From Anopheles merus (Eukaryota; Arthropoda; Insecta; Diptera; Culicidae): DNA of 64,000 nt. Below are positions 51,133 to 64,000 of this stretch, piece by piece (positions within the stretch are counted from its first letter, which is position 1; each line of letters opens with the position of its first letter). A program made the position numbers and the translations under genes. The notes under the pieces are model-generated. The model was not told where the DNA came from and ran no database searches. It saw only the letters and a program-made list of their open reading frames with translations. The stretch is taken from assembly GCF_017562075.2 (NCBI RefSeq), contig NC_054082.1:9377050-9441049 (forward strand), given 5' to 3'.

Positions 51133-51569
51133 TTTATCTCTCTCTCTCTCTTCCCGGCTGCAAGACGCAACGATGGGGGTTTGCCACAAAATTCAATCAC
51201 CAAGAAAGAGAATTGAGCTCAATTAGGAAGAATAATTAAACTATACGGTCATTCCGGATTGTGTGTGCCCCAGTGACCGAACTTGTAATAAAGAGTTTCT
51301 TTAAATTCGGTTACATTGCCATTGCTTTCGATTTTACTTTCAATATAAGTTGATTATGAATTGATATAGTTTAAAGTTAAACTGTTCACTGGCCGCCACT
51401 CACTTCTGCATTTACCAACGGCACTGAAGTAGCTTCTCTTGCACTACTAATTGTGGTACATGCGCTCGAACGTTCGTTTGGATCAATTAAAAACGTGATA
51501 GTGAAATGTCGAACGTTCATACTTCAACGAAGTTCGAACCGTGGGAAACCAAACCTACCTTTATGCTAA

Positions 51570-51570
<1 letters not shown>

Positions 51571-51611
<41 letters not shown>
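51571..51611. repeat. (CA)n microsatellite
   Basis: About 20 CA units. Confidence 0.97.
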
Positions 51612-51612
<1 letters not shown>

Positions 51613-51932
51613 GCTTAGCGATTGACATTGGAGTTTTTTGTCTGTTTGTTGGCTTTGAAAATTAGGGCTAACTGTCATATCACACACCTTGTTGACAACC
51701 CGGGTGCCCTTGTCCTTGAGCGGCAGGGGAAAAGCAGCGATGCATCCACACCACACCGACCATTATCGTACCACGGGAGACGCAGGGGCTTCATTTATGC
51801 AAAACCAGCTCGTGCGCCCGGCAGAGGTGCTATTGTGTCGGAATTTTAATGCACCGCTACGAGGTACGTGAAGCTAATTGTTTTGCATTGGAAATACAAT
51901 TTTCACGGCAAAACTGCCGTGAAGATAATGGA

Positions 51933-51949
51933 CCCCCCCCCCCCCCCCC
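51933..51949. repeat. Poly-C run of 17
   Basis: Seventeen consecutive C; G-run on the minus strand. Confidence 0.95.
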
Positions 51950-52526
51950 GCTGTCATCAGCTGCCGTGACGACGAGTGGCAGACGGTCGGTTTTTACCAA
52001 AGCAAATTAAAGGTTTAAAATCAATTGCAGTGTGTGTGTTTTTGCCTTCTCTTTTTCATGGGTGAGGTTAGATAGTTTGAAGCTTTTGGGAAGAAATTGA
52101 TTGCTGAAGGTTTTGTTTTTTGGTTTTTAATTATTTGCGTGATTTTGTTCGTTTCGATATTTGGGATGCAATATCATTTATGGAAAGTAATAATAGGGTA
52201 TGTCTATATAATACAACAACTGCTAACAAAGCTTCTAGTGCTGACGTAATACAGGCCGATAAGTGATGCACTTTGCCCTTTCAACCGAAGGCTTTTTGAT
52301 CCCGAGAACTAGAGTGCACCTTCTTGTGGCCCACTCATTGTGCCCGCTTACCAGTTTTGCCGACCAACAATCGAACTAGATTCGGGGTTCACCTCAGTGA
52401 AACATAATGAAAATTGAAAGTGCAGCGAATTTCGCCCTTCGCGTGGTCGATAGTAGTTTCCATTTATTGTTTTCTTGCACATCATGGCCCAAAATGGGCG
52501 GCGTGATGTTCATAATGCTCTTTACC

Positions 52527-52550
52527 ATGATGATGATGATGATGATGATG
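52527..52550. repeat. (ATG)n trinucleotide repeat
   Basis: Eight ATG units. Confidence 0.95.
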
Positions 52551-53744
52551 TCGATGGTGGCCGGTAAGAGTGCGGACAGCTTCTAAAGGCCCCGTTGCGC
52601 AATGTAATGTTGCAGTATTACGTGCTTAGGTTGCACTGTAAAGTTCGTTAACAGTTAGCGCAGAGCGAGCGCGAACGTCGACTAGGAAACCGGTGGGAGC
52701 TATGGTGGCTGGCTCTTCCTGGGGACGTGCTGGTGGTGTGCAGCAGGTATTGCTTTTGTTTTGTTCTTCGTGAGGTTTTAATTATTATTTGTTCCGCACG
52801 ACCCTGGACGAGCGTGCAGCAGTAGTACCTCCTCAGCTGGCACCACCATCACCTCGTACGTTGCGCTTTGGCCGCTTACAGTTACATTCCGCCCTACGAA
52901 CGGCCCAACGTCACAGTGCGGAAAAAGGGGTCAATACGTTGGGAGGAGCGAAGGGTGCATTGGAAACACGTGCCTCATACGTGTGCATGTGTGTGACTGG
53001 AATTGGTTTTACATCTGACCCAGGTTACAATGAACAGTCCCGCATGACCCCGCATGGTAGCATAAACGGCAGCTCATACATAATCACGTAGGGGGATTGC
53101 TATGGCAAAGGGCGTGCGTCGTGTGCGTTTCGTTTATGTAACATGTAGCCGTATCAATTGAATTTAGCTTTCGACCAAAGTAATATAGGTAGAGCGGTTC
53201 GTTTAGACCGATTCACCGTCCCCTTGGTGTATAGAGTCTAAAGTCTTTTGAAAATAGAAACAGAACCAACAGCAACAGCGCACGCATTTGCGGGGCAAAA
53301 AATTACGCACACTTGCTCAGGATTGTCAGAAAGTGCAATCATTCGTCTACCAGAAAACGGCAATGAACGTAAGAGCAAGCGTTGGCTTGATCGCATTGAC
53401 GAGAGACACTTAGGAAAAGGGACACACGATTAAACGATGAATCGAGTGCAGATGCAAAACGGTAACGTTTCCTAGAATCGGATTTCACGTCCGCATAGGG
53501 CGCATAGGTGTGTGCAACAGGAGCGAACTCGAAGGACCCGTTCTGTGTGCATGGGTTAGCTCCGGTGAGATTCGCTCCGAGATTTGACAACCAATCAGGA
53601 GTGATCAGGCAGGCAGGCGGTTCGACGAAGGTCTTCTGTGTGGCGCCGGGGGAATTTTACCGTCCGTGCCGAACGTCCGTCGCATGTTTTCTGATTCAAG
53701 ATCATCCCGGGCTGCAATCCCGGGATCCGGCAGAAGGAATGTGT

Positions 53745-53770
53745 TGCTGCTGCTGCTGCTGCTGCTGCTG
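53745..53770. repeat. (TGC)n trinucleotide repeat
   Basis: Eight to nine TGC units. Confidence 0.95.
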
Positions 53771-54056
53771 TTGGCGTTAGGTAACATCAAACGTGTGTGT
53801 TCGCGGGAAGCGTAATCGGACACCAGGTTGGCATTTGGTTACGTCAAAACTGTGATCAAAGGCGATGATGATGATATCGATTTTTGCTTTCCGAGATTTC
53901 AGAACCAGCGGCGGCGGCACCATTTGTGCTACGTTTTGTGTGGTTTTACTGAAAGCAAGAGATGATGAAAATTCAACATGTTTCTCTTAAAATCCATCGC
54001 TAACAAGAAACATTTACGTCGTTTTTAAATGTTGTTACTAACATTTGAGACTGTTA

Positions 54057-54262
54057 AGCCGGTCTCATGGTACAGTCGTCAACTCGTACGACTTAACAAC
54101 ATGCCCGTCATGGGTTCAAGCCCCAAATAGACCGTGCCGCCATACGTAGGACTGACTATCCTGCTATGGGGGGAAATCAATAAGTCACTGAAAGCCAACC
54201 CCACAAGTGGGTTGGCAGGCCTTGACCGGCATCGGTTGTTGAGCCAAACAAGAAGAAGAAGA
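54057..54262 (+). mobile_element. SINE200-type tRNA-derived SINE
   Basis: The head GCCGGTCTCATGGTACAGTC holds an A-box-like stretch. GGTTCAAGCC at 54113-54122 is a near-perfect Pol III B box. The body contains CCGCCATACGTAGGACTGAC and GCAGGCCTTGACCGGCATCG. It ends in an AAGAAGAAG tail. This agrees closely with the An. gambiae SINE200 family as I recall it. No clear target duplication was found. Confidence 0.85.
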
Positions 54263-55394
54263 CTAACAACATATTAAAATTTGATCGATGCTACAGTTGC
54301 ACTTTCTATCTATTTTCAGACTTGCCAGTGGTCGGGCCAGTATGTAGGTCGTCGATACTCGTGCACTGGTCGTCGATACACGTACGGGTGGGTAGAGAGA
54401 TTAATTGTATCTAAACTGTTCCACCCGTCCGGCATGTCATTTGCAACGGATTGCACGATATTTAGTCCGCTCAGAGCAGTGTGGTCAGCCGCAGAAAACG
54501 AGCTAGAGAACCCAGTAAACGAGTGAAAAGGAAAAAAAAAAATCTCCCGATGGTCACGCAATCGGCAAATTTGGCTACCTGACAGCCAGGGGCAGACGGT
54601 CATTTGTCAGCTGGGAACGATATGGTTTTTGTTGGGGTACCGAAACCCATGCGAAACTTTGGCGAACAGCTTGACGACTGTACCGCCATTAGCATGGAGA
54701 TATTGGGATGGGATGATGGGATGGGTTTGGATAAGGCCGGGGAAGGCAGTTGGACAGCTGATTGGAAGTGATAGACATTTGGCAGCTGACTGTGGGCAGT
54801 TTGTTTGTTGCTGTTGCTGATGGCGCGCTGCTCGGGAACGGAACGGTAGGCAAGGGCATGTTGTGTCATCATCCTAGTCCCAGCATTTCGTGACGTTATA
54901 ACAGTGTCCTGAAATCGGACGCAGAATGTTGTTTTCTGGGCGCTACGTTGCATAAGTTCCCATCGTAGTTAAGACATTAAGAACACCACCATGATCCTCG
55001 ACTACGGTAAACCTTATTGCTTTATATTTTGTCTGTCGGCGCAAAAGCACCCCCAAAAGATAACGAAATTATCACGAAATCAACTTCGGCAATACCGGCG
55101 GCATGGTCTGATATCTTTGGTGCCGTATTTGTCGCTTCTGCCGTGTACAAACCAGGACCGGAACCGTTTCGAACCATTGCCCCGTACCGCTCGGTGCACA
55201 AATCACGAAAATACAATCATTATCGCTTGGTGTGTGCCACCCGTCCGTGCCGTGCCGATGTAAATCCTGCCCCCCCCCTCCCCACCAACTTTATTCCCGC
55301 AGCAAATTATAGCTCTTGTCTTGTCTGCGCCAATTCTCAGGATCTCCCGCACGCCCACACGTAGCAGTGATCCCTGCGCTGTTGCGTCTTGCGG

Positions 55395-55417
55395 GCAGCA
55401 GCAGCAGCAGCAGCAGC
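55395..55417. repeat. (GCA)n trinucleotide repeat
   Basis: Seven to eight GCA units. Confidence 0.95.
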
Positions 55418-56147
55418 TGGCAGCGGCTATATGTTAACGGTTCAATCAGCGCACAACGCTGACGGGAACATCATAATCAACAATAACATCGTCACTACTA
55501 TTGTCGAGCATGTCGCTGGTCCGGGCGTTGGGTGGTCGGTGTCCGGGGCAAGGCGGCATCACCGTCGTTAAATTACCGAATCGAAGCGAAGCACGGAAAA
55601 CCCGGACACCGGGTGTCCGTCTCTGGCGCTGTCGAAGTACGCTGAATCGGTTGCAGTGTGGCGACCAAACCGTCCCACCAACCGATTGAACCGAAATGTG
55701 TTCGCAAGGCTCGTGTTGGTGGCTCCCGGGAAGACGCCCAACCAGGGTAACGTTCGTTTCCCGACCCATTCCGCCCTCGACACGCGTTGATCTGCGTTCC
55801 TGCGGCAGTAAAATTACGAGCGGCGAATAAAAGCCGCACAGCTGAGTGCGCCCGTAAGTTGGTTTACTTAATCCCCACCCATCAAATAATTCTTCCACCT
55901 TCCAGCAAGTTGCGCACCGCTAGCCACTTACCGCTTCCCAAGCTGCGGCTCGCTCACTGTTCCCCCCTTGCTAACTGAATCATTCCAAGCATCCGTTCGA
56001 TGGGCGAGATGAGCACGGGAAGAAATCAAGACGAGATAAATAGAGGCAAAACGCAAAGAAAGAACGGAAGGAAGGAAGGAAGCATGGCTCGCCAAACCCG
56101 GAGGATTGTCTTCGTTGTTCGTCCCCTCTCACTTTTCGTACTCTTCT

Positions 56148-56149
<2 letters not shown>

Positions 56150-56178
<29 letters not shown>
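56150..56178. repeat. (CT)n microsatellite
   Basis: About 14 CT units. Confidence 0.95.
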
Positions 56179-56180
<2 letters not shown>

Positions 56181-58279
56181 CACACACATTATCTCGCGAT
56201 TGTGATGTCCATTCGTTGCCCTTGGATGGTGACTTCCCCTCTGCCCCGTCCTACCCTACCAATCCCCGGGACTGCTTGTGGATCACGGTTTGTTTGCTCT
56301 CGCTGTAATCAGTGTCGCTTGAGCAAATCCTATAATCGAATGATCTACAAATAAAATAAGTACATTTCTTCGGCTGATTTCTAGCACAGACACCACCAAA
56401 CGAAGGGATAGGGAAGAGGGAGGGATAAAGCGGCGGTGGATATAGGGGATCCCTGGTACAGGGATACTTTATCTCACTGTTGCTCTCTCCTTCTATGGAC
56501 CGGCAACTCCGCTACAGCCACACTCTTCGTTTCGGTTCCATTTCTTTGCTAGTGTTTTTTTTCGATTTGTGTGTTTCATACTTTGTGGTACCGTTTGCTG
56601 AAGCAGAAGCGCGAGCCCTCGCCCCAACTGCGAGAGGAAAGCTAAGTGAACGAGCAGGACATCAGATTCGCAAGGATATCATCATTAGTTCGATCCCGAC
56701 GCGAACGCTGTGTGTGTACTCCTCCGTCCGGGTTCCGATGGGCTTACCCATTTCTTGGCAATATGATTTATTTATCTTTTATTTTTGTGCCGCCAGCTGA
56801 CCCCCCTCCCTCCCTCCTCTTACTTCCAGTGCCAGTTGCAAGGTGTCTCTCTATCTTTTTCGCGATATTGATAGCTTACCAAAGTAATGCCGGCAGCGGG
56901 AACTTGCTGGAGGGGAGTTCTTGGGTGCTGCGAGTTTCTGGTGGAGGCATCAGACTGCTAGCGCCCATAAAGAACGTGAAATGAATACGCGATCTACCTT
57001 TTTTCCCCTGTACGTAGAGATGGAGGGATTTTAGAAAAATAACTTCTTGCCCTCCCCCGCTGCTCGTGTCCTATTTTTGGACCAGCTGGAAGATTTCTTG
57101 GTTTCTGTTTTTCGGTGTACTTTCTATTTCCACTGTCTCCGTTTCTTTCACTCTGCTTCAATGTTCCACGAATCAAAGCAGCAGCTCGCCTAATCGAAAC
57201 AGACACACAGCCAGGATTTGTGCAGACTTGCCGAAGTAACAAAAGGGTTGCCTGCCGCCTGAGACTGCTTGACTTGGGGGCGGAAACTCGGGTCGCTAAA
57301 AGGGCGATGGATCATCAAACGTTACATTGTCCGCTGCGCTAGAGGGTATTTTTAGCAGATAGCAAATTAGTGCAAATTTTGGAAGCACTTTGCAGGCAGG
57401 CAAAATTAAATTAAAGCACCTCTTGTTGTGTCGGTCGACCGACCGACCCGTCGCTCGATTGCTCGCGGGATAATAGCGTCATACATGGTTTTTGTAATTG
57501 CATTACACCTTCTAGCGAGGGGTTCTTGTTTTTTTTTCTTCTCATCAAAATTTGTGTTAGTGATGAAAGGGTTTTGTGTGAAATTGGGAGTGTTATTAAG
57601 CGAGATATTGTTGAATGAAAAAGAAAAGAAAATGAAACGAAATAATCTTACACATTGTTTTGGATCGAAAGCTCAAAACATAAACGCCTAAAGTCATGCA
57701 ATTTGCAGCACAAAAGTGCCTGCTTGCTGGGCCGGTGACGTACAGCATTCCGGTCGCTTGTAGTATCAGACTATAAAAATGCTACTCACATGAGGCTTTG
57801 TTCAGCTTGAACGTCTTACGGTGCAACAAGTGTTTACTTTATTGTTTGTCTCAGCTGATAATACTCCAGCAAACGAACAACGTCTTTGCCTCTATTCGTA
57901 TAACATTGTTGTTGAATAGAATTACAGAATCCTTCAATGCCTGATGGGTTTATTAGAATATTTTGCGAATGCAACAGCGCTCCTAAACAGACTCTCCTGG
58001 TGTCCGTGCGCGGTTTTTCTTTTGTTCATGTGTCGACTCGATGCTGTCCGTTCGATGACACAATGCGAAAAACATCGTACATCGCTCGCACGAATTGAAT
58101 TACGCGTGTGGTGGTTGCCATTCCGTGTAACGGTGCCATCGATGGTGCAGGATGTGGAGTGCCTTGCAGCGCTGCAAAATGACCCGCACGCCCAGATATA
58201 CCTCCCCCCGCCCCACCCTCTTGGTCCTTTCATCGCTAGTCTAGAATCAATTCTACCTGTACCTGTACGTTAGGAAGTG

Positions 58280-58680
58280 GGCCGGGTGAGTTTCGATACA
58301 GGTGAGGTGCTTATTTGCACCTTCCCACCACCGCCACTACCACCACGGTGAAAGGATGGAGAAGATGCCTTGGATAGGACAGAGTGCGCATGTACATCGC
58401 ACAAGGGGTCTCGCTCGATCGATCGGTTTCCCTTCGTGAGCGCGACGCCGCCATCGGGCTGCCCGAAGCGCTGGCTGCCGAAGCTGGTGCAGGCCTTCGC
58501 CACTCGAAAAACGGGAACACCCGCGTCGGCTTTTGCTGTGACGCGACAGTGTCGGAAGCGCAACCTGCAACGCTGTACTCTCCGTCGTCGGAGTTCCTTC
58601 CAGTCGCTGCCGAACAACGCTGGCTAACGTTACAGCAGCTGAGAAACGTAACACGAAACAAAAAACGCGCCTGGTGTGCC
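58280..58680. other. GC-rich island with open frames on both strands
   Basis: This block is much richer in G and C than its surroundings. It stays open for about 115 codons on the minus strand (58270-58617) and 129 codons on the plus strand (58384-58773). I recognise no protein in either. It could be an alternative promoter or first exon, or a short coding exon. Confidence 0.3.
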
Positions 58681-58747
58681 GCGCGGGGTGGTCTGTTTTT
58701 TTTTTGCTTCTGGTGCGAGCCTTGCTTGTATATGTGTATGTGTGTGC

Positions 58748-58769
58748 GTGTGTGTGTGTGTGTGTGTGC
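58748..58769. repeat. (GT)n microsatellite
   Basis: About 11 GT units, with related TG tracts nearby (58926-58945). Confidence 0.95.
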
Positions 58770-59688
58770 TTAGAAAGATGAAAAGGGAGAGGGAGGAGCG
58801 GTCGTGATAGTGCTGTTCTGCACGAAGACTTGCTAGAAACACGGGAATCAGCTCAGCTTGTGTAGATACACACTTTGCCAGTGTGGCGACCTTGGGTTCT
58901 TTAGGCATCAAATTGGTATTGGTGTAAGTGTGTGTGTGTGTGTCTGTGTGGCATACATGTGTGACACGGTCTGACGGTTTTGTGTGCTACCACCTCGCTT
59001 GTGTTAACGGATTTCCGGAAGTGGTATCAACCGGAAGTGTTCTGCATTTCTCCCTCCATTCCCGCGTTCCCGCTACCGTGCTCCGTGGTCAACTTCCAGA
59101 CATGGTTGTTCTTGCTTTTTTTTGTGTAGGCTCCCGCTTTGCTTTATGACGGGATATTTTACCACCCTTCATCCAGAACTTTCCCTTTTTTGTTTTAGTC
59201 TACTGCTGCTAAATGAGACAGTCGTGTGCTGTGTCGTCCTGTAAGGAGCTTTTCAAGGTTTAGAAATTACTATAAAAAAACCACATGCTTACTTCATCTC
59301 AAAATATAAGTCTGAAGTAGCATAGAATGCTTCTTTGTTCTTTGGATGAAAAATCAAGCTCTAATACTTACAAATGTACACATTCCGTTTTGTTCCACGG
59401 TTTTTTGCTGTTCAGTTTGTCGTTTATCATCTCACTGTATCATTCGTCAGCTTGTGCTGTGCACAAATACAACTATACATTGAGGTCAAAAACGTTAGCC
59501 GCTGTGTTGTCTTTACGTCGAACGTAGAGAGGGTGAAACACAAGCCCCAAAGCTTGTGCCCGCCAAGCCGCTTCTTGATGATGTGGTAGCACGGTCTCCG
59601 AAACGCACACGGTTAGCGAAGAAGCCATGATTGATCTGATTATTTGGCTTAAGTGGACAACAAATAAATTGTGTACCACTGCGGACCC

Positions 59689-59690
<2 letters not shown>

Positions 59691-59766
<76 letters not shown>
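59691..59766. repeat. (CA)38 microsatellite
   Basis: Thirty-eight uninterrupted CA units, one of the longest simple repeats in the window. Confidence 0.98.
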
Positions 59767-59767
<1 letters not shown>

Positions 59768-62700
59768 GCCACAGTCCAACCGGAAAGAATCAACCATTTC
59801 AACAGCACACAACAGGACAGCCACACATGGAGTCACACATTAAGGGGGTAGAAGCGGCAAACAAACCAAAAAAAAAAGCTACTCAGTCTAGTCAGTCACC
59901 ACCGTCAGCAGTGCCACTTGAAATGGCGATGGCACCGAAGTTAGCCAGCGACAGTCTTCAAGCGGCTGTAATCGGATAACATTTGTCCGGTACTTGTCAA
60001 TGTCTTGAAAGTTGGTTTGCGGCATGCGGTGGCCGAGTGCAGTGGCAGTCTCAAAGAAAGCTGCCGATGCTCATGCTGGTCGCTGTTCGAACTGCTCATG
60101 CAAAGATTCTTCATTTGATTCCTGTTTTAATGGCTTAAGCGGGCGCGCGCGCACGCGTGCTTGCGTGCTGGCGTCCCCTGAACAGACATAATGGCCGCAT
60201 AATGGCGCATCTTCACTAATTTCGGACCTCAGTGGTGCTGTAAGCAGAAGCCGCTTTTAAAAGGCACATCTTTTCGTTGCTGTGGTTTCGTTGATTAGAA
60301 TCAATTGGGAAAATTGTCATATTTGGTTGCCTTTTCATCGTCGGATAGGTTCAACAGATGACGTCGGTAGCAGCGATGTGGCAATCGGGTGGGTTTTGGG
60401 GTACTCTAGCCAGTATGGTTTTCTTGTGTGCTATGGTTTTACTCTGTTGTGTTTGCGATCACAGACCGTGGCCGATTGACCATGGCCGATTGCCGGGTAA
60501 GAGTGTTGTTATTGATGTGAATCATGCTTAATGTTTAATGTGTGTTTTTGTGTGTCTTTTCATACCACTTCATAGCTTAATGACAGTTCATGTTAAAGTG
60601 TGTGCTACAAACAATTCTGTTATATGAAAACAAGTGAAGAAAAAAGGAAAAGAATCCCAAAAATGTAAAACAAACGTGTCGTGTAAGAAGGCGTAAATCT
60701 AAATGGTTTAATGTTTGATGAAACAATTGGAAGTAATGGAAAACTATAGTACATAAAATATTGTGTGTTTGTGTGTGTGTGTGTGTGTGTGAGTGTTAAA
60801 CCAGCGCAACGAGCAGCAAAGAAGCGCTGTAATCAGAGTGTGACATAGTTTGTGACAAAACAAACCGAAAAAGAATAGAAGAAAAGCAGGATTAAGTGAT
60901 ATTTCTACCCACTGCGCACGTATTCGGGTAGCTCATGTGTAGCACGCGAGAAAAGGTATGGAATGTATGGAAAAGTAATACGCCCAACAAGTTGCAGCTA
61001 GTTGCGATAAAAGCAGCTGCGGTGTGTAGTCGTCGCAAGAATAATCCCCTCAGAACTTCGCTTCACGTGTGGCGGACCTCGGTATTAGCGGACCTTTTTA
61101 ACGCTCTGTCCTTCAAGTGGTGGCGTACGGTGATGGTCCGTGCTTAAACCGTAAAAGAGACGTGTTTTGGCGTCTCATTGGAGCTGTAATTCCAGCTACT
61201 GCATATCACCCTGTGTCGGCTACGATAAAGAAAATAGAAGTAAGTCTTACATGCAGTTTGTTTGGATTGCTGCATCCCGTGTGTCTTGGTAGTTTGTGCA
61301 GTGCAGTGTTGTGCTTTTGGTGAACGAAAAAGGACGGAGACGGAGTGCTGGTGAACAGCATCGGTGCACAGATAAGGCCTATCGAGAGAGAAACCAATTC
61401 TTGCAAGTTCCTGTGCCAGGACGTCGTCACAAAACGGACTCCGCGAAACTATACGGTGAGCGCTTACAAAACCATTCTATTGGAACACCATTCATGACGC
61501 GTACTGGTACCGCGTAGTGCTGAGAGTATGGGACATCGTTGTACAAGGCATGCCGTTGTCAGACGCGTTTGCGACTGTGGGAGAAATGGTACCCAATTGT
61601 TTCGCGCCCCCCCCCCGTTCCGGGAAAGATCGATTTCTTGACGGAGGTTAGCAGGTTGAGGTTTTTCCTTTTTATTCAGTGTAAGGTAACATCGTTGGGG
61701 AGCCAAAGCTATCAGCGTGAAAGTTTTGTGCCTGCTTCTTGCTATACGTTCCTGTTGCACTCCTTTCCCTCCAAACATCCCAACCCTTGGGTCGCTGAAA
61801 AGTCTTTGACTTTGTGCCGCAGCTCGGCAGAGCCGAAAACTTTGACACGCTTCACTGCTTGCTCTCACTCTGTCAAGTGTGGCTCCCTGTTAGCCAGTTT
61901 TCAATCAGTCAACTTCATCCACGGCAGGCCGCCGCCTACGACCCGCGTACGACAGCCGCCAAAGACTCTATTATTCATTGCACCTTGGCCGTGATGGTGG
62001 TGGTGGTGATGGTACCGCTGGTACCACCCGGGCGAACCAATCGACGGAGCTTATCAGACATTTTATAACTCCCCGTGCCACTCGGAGCATGTGTGTCTGT
62101 GTGTGTGTGTCTGTGTGCTCTTTTTAACCGTACCTGTTGCCCTTCGGTACGGTTGCGCAGTACTTGAAAGTATGCGCTATAAGCACCAACGGGAAGCAGC
62201 TTACACTTACCGTCCGTGCGGTTGCAATTCGGACCTGGGTTGTTTACTACCGGAGTTTTTTTTTCCACCAGAACCAGCCAACATTACCATGTTTGGCTTG
62301 CTTTTTTCTCTTCCTGATGACTGTTTTCTTAATGGTTTTGCAGCTCAATTCTACCGAGGGTTTTTTGCTCTCTCTCTCCATTTCTATCGATGTCTTGTTG
62401 GTGCAAGCATAGCGTGCAGGGGGAAAAAGCGGGTAATGGGTCCCTTAGGCTTCTTTTTAAAACATTAAACCCAAGCGCGCACGGTTGGGACACCTTCCGA
62501 TGGGTTATATCCGTTTGGGCGAATAATGTGGTGCATTCTTGTAATTTTTTCTTTCAGTCTGGCCCGTTTTGCTGGATAGTAGGGAGGGTGTTGATCGTAT
62601 TTTACTATATTATGTAACGTTAAATCTCTTTCTTGTTATAGGAATATTAAATTTCCTCACCGTTAAGCTTTCTTTGGATAAAACAGAATGTTGAGTTGAT

Positions 62701-63893
62701 CTGGTGTGGAATTGGATGGCGTGTTAGCACACAAAGAAAGGTATTGATAAAATATTCGATTTTCCTGTTTTCATCCAACACACCTGGAAAGCCAAAATGT
62801 GTCATTGATGTATCTTAAATCGATGACCGCGATTATCCAAAAATGCATCGAAAGGGAAGTAGAGCAACTGATTGGGCATTTGGCCAACATTTTTCATGGC
62901 TGTGCTGTGGTCGTTGTCAATTTCAGTCGTTGGAATTTTGGTTTTATTTTTGCTGGAGTGATTCGATTGGTAGCTTCTCTCCCTCCTTCTTTCTCTCTCT
63001 CGCTCTCGAACCGTAAATAGTTCAAAACTCTTAGTAAGAGGGCACACGTCGGTCAAACACAGCGCCAAGGCTATCGGGCTGGAATGTATGTTCAGATGTC
63101 TTCATCATAATCCATTAGTGAAATCTTCGGCAGGTGAAAACCATTCCATTGGCGGTAGTATGTTTCTGTAGTATTTTTGGTTCCTTCCATCTGCCACAAA
63201 CCAGCATCCTGTTTGGGTGAAGGTGTAGTGTACCTTTGGACCCGCCGAGATCTCGAGATGGGCTAGTGTTACCTTCCAACGAATCGATTTGATCGCATTC
63301 TTGTGGCCCTGTGATGGAGGGGGGAAAAAACGAGGTAATGTAAATATCGGAACCCGGAGCCGTGGATAACCGCTGGCTTATGAAAGAGGAGAATGGTTTC
63401 ACTAATAATATTTTCCAGTATGTTTCGGTGGCGATGCGAAGAAAAACGAAAACATCCCCCACCCCCCCGGCCTACCGCAAACCACCGAAGTGGCTCGTGA
63501 CATTGGCACACCGTGCGCGGGAGCGTTTTCTCCCCCGAAGTATCGCCGGTCCGGTTCCGTTAGCATTTTCTTTGCACAAACGTGGCCTCCAAGGAAAAAG
63601 GGTAGAATGACGCAAAAATAAACAAATAAACAAACAAGCAAACAAATAAACATTGCGCGGTTTTGCGCAAGCGAGAGGAGGTCACATTCGACGTAGGTTC
63701 TTTTTTTTTGTCGAACTTTCTGCTGCCACGAAGCAAAATGTTGCTTACATTTCTATGAAGTTTGACTTTCGCATGTGAATGTAGTTTTTACCTTGGCTTC
63801 TAAACGTTTTTTCCCCTTGGCTCGTCCAATTATCATGGTGGTCCAACACAGCCAGTCAAAAGTTTTCCAACACACACGTAATACGAGGGATAA
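59767..63893. other. Non-coding stretch
   Basis: No recognised exon. GCGCGCGCGCACGCGTGC near 60143-60160 is an alternating purine-pyrimidine tract. A donor-like ATACG|GTGAGC occurs at 61455/61456 after a GC-balanced block that could be a non-coding exon. Confidence 0.4.
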
Positions 63894-63915
63894 AGAGAGA
63901 GAGAGAGAGAGAGAG
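63894..63915. repeat. (GA)n microsatellite
   Basis: About 11 GA units near the right edge of the window. Confidence 0.95.
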
Positions 63916-64000
63916 TGAGAGAATACCGATTTTTGCCTAACATTTTGCCGATGCCAAAAAGTGAGAGGATGGACGACGATAAAATCGATTGTGGTCAATA

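Larger units (their letters stand above)
51612..54050. other. Non-coding stretch
   Basis: No recognised exon. Contains a C17 run (51933-51949), ATG/GAT repeats (52527-52550) and TGC repeats (53745-53770). Confidence 0.4.
54263..58270. other. Non-coding stretch
   Basis: No recognised exon. It has GCA repeats (55395-55417), a CT tract (56150-56178) and the 17-base palindrome-like CGGACACCGGGTGTCCG near 55602. Confidence 0.4.

Noticed and set aside
54100..54130. Possible tRNA gene from a good B box
   Set aside because: The rest of the element is a SINE200-like body with a trinucleotide tail; no acceptor stem can be paired.
59671..59979. Frame with a long Thr-His run
   Set aside because: Translation of the CA repeat with unrelated flanks.

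Overview
This window looks like mosquito nuclear DNA, most probably from the Anopheles gambiae group. The genes are insect orthologues with short introns and GC-rich third codon positions. The intergenic DNA is AT-rich and full of microsatellites. One element at about 54.06-54.26 kb matches what I remember of the An. gambiae SINE200 repeat. Species assignment and all orthology calls come from recall and reading, not from a database search.

The left 25 kb is gene-dense and every gene there could be resolved into exons by hand. In order: SEC23 (+, COPII coat), a calcineurin-B-homologous protein CHP/elm (-), the ribosomal prolyl-hydroxylase OGFOD1/sudestada1 (+), PIG-S (+, GPI transamidase subunit), LIN-52 (-, MuvB/DREAM complex), ceramide kinase CERK (+), a class II ARF GTPase of the Arf4/5/Arf102F type (-), and a PHF7/G2E3/pineapple-eye-like zinc-finger protein (+). 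These are housekeeping and signalling genes with no operon logic. They are arranged as convergent pairs (SEC23/CHP, PIG-S/LIN-52, CERK/ARF) and divergent pairs (CHP/OGFOD1, LIN-52/CERK).

The most interesting locus is 7.46-11.90 kb. The best candidate first exon of PIG-S lies inside intron 1 of OGFOD1, so PIG-S would have to splice over the whole main OGFOD1 exon. The two candidate first exons and the two downstream acceptors are all in the same phase. A second point is the PHF7/G2E3-like protein, which ends in a textbook PCNA-interaction (PIP) box and has a second, weaker one upstream.

From about 25.1 kb to the right edge I see no exon that I can assign to a known protein family. A GAGA/CT-rich stretch at 25.5-27.8 kb ends in a good splice donor and looks like a promoter plus non-coding first exon of a large gene. 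The remaining 36 kb would then be its giant first intron, or simply intergenic. This part holds microsatellites, SINE-like elements, hAT-type MITEs, a mariner relic sitting in an older Tc1-like relic, and one coding-looking orphan ORF at 43.3 kb. The hAT-type MITEs share TAGTGATGGG-like ends and 8-bp target duplications, and occur at 6.5, 20.96, 33.8 (truncated) and 41.1 kb. No tRNA, rRNA or CRISPR locus was recognised.
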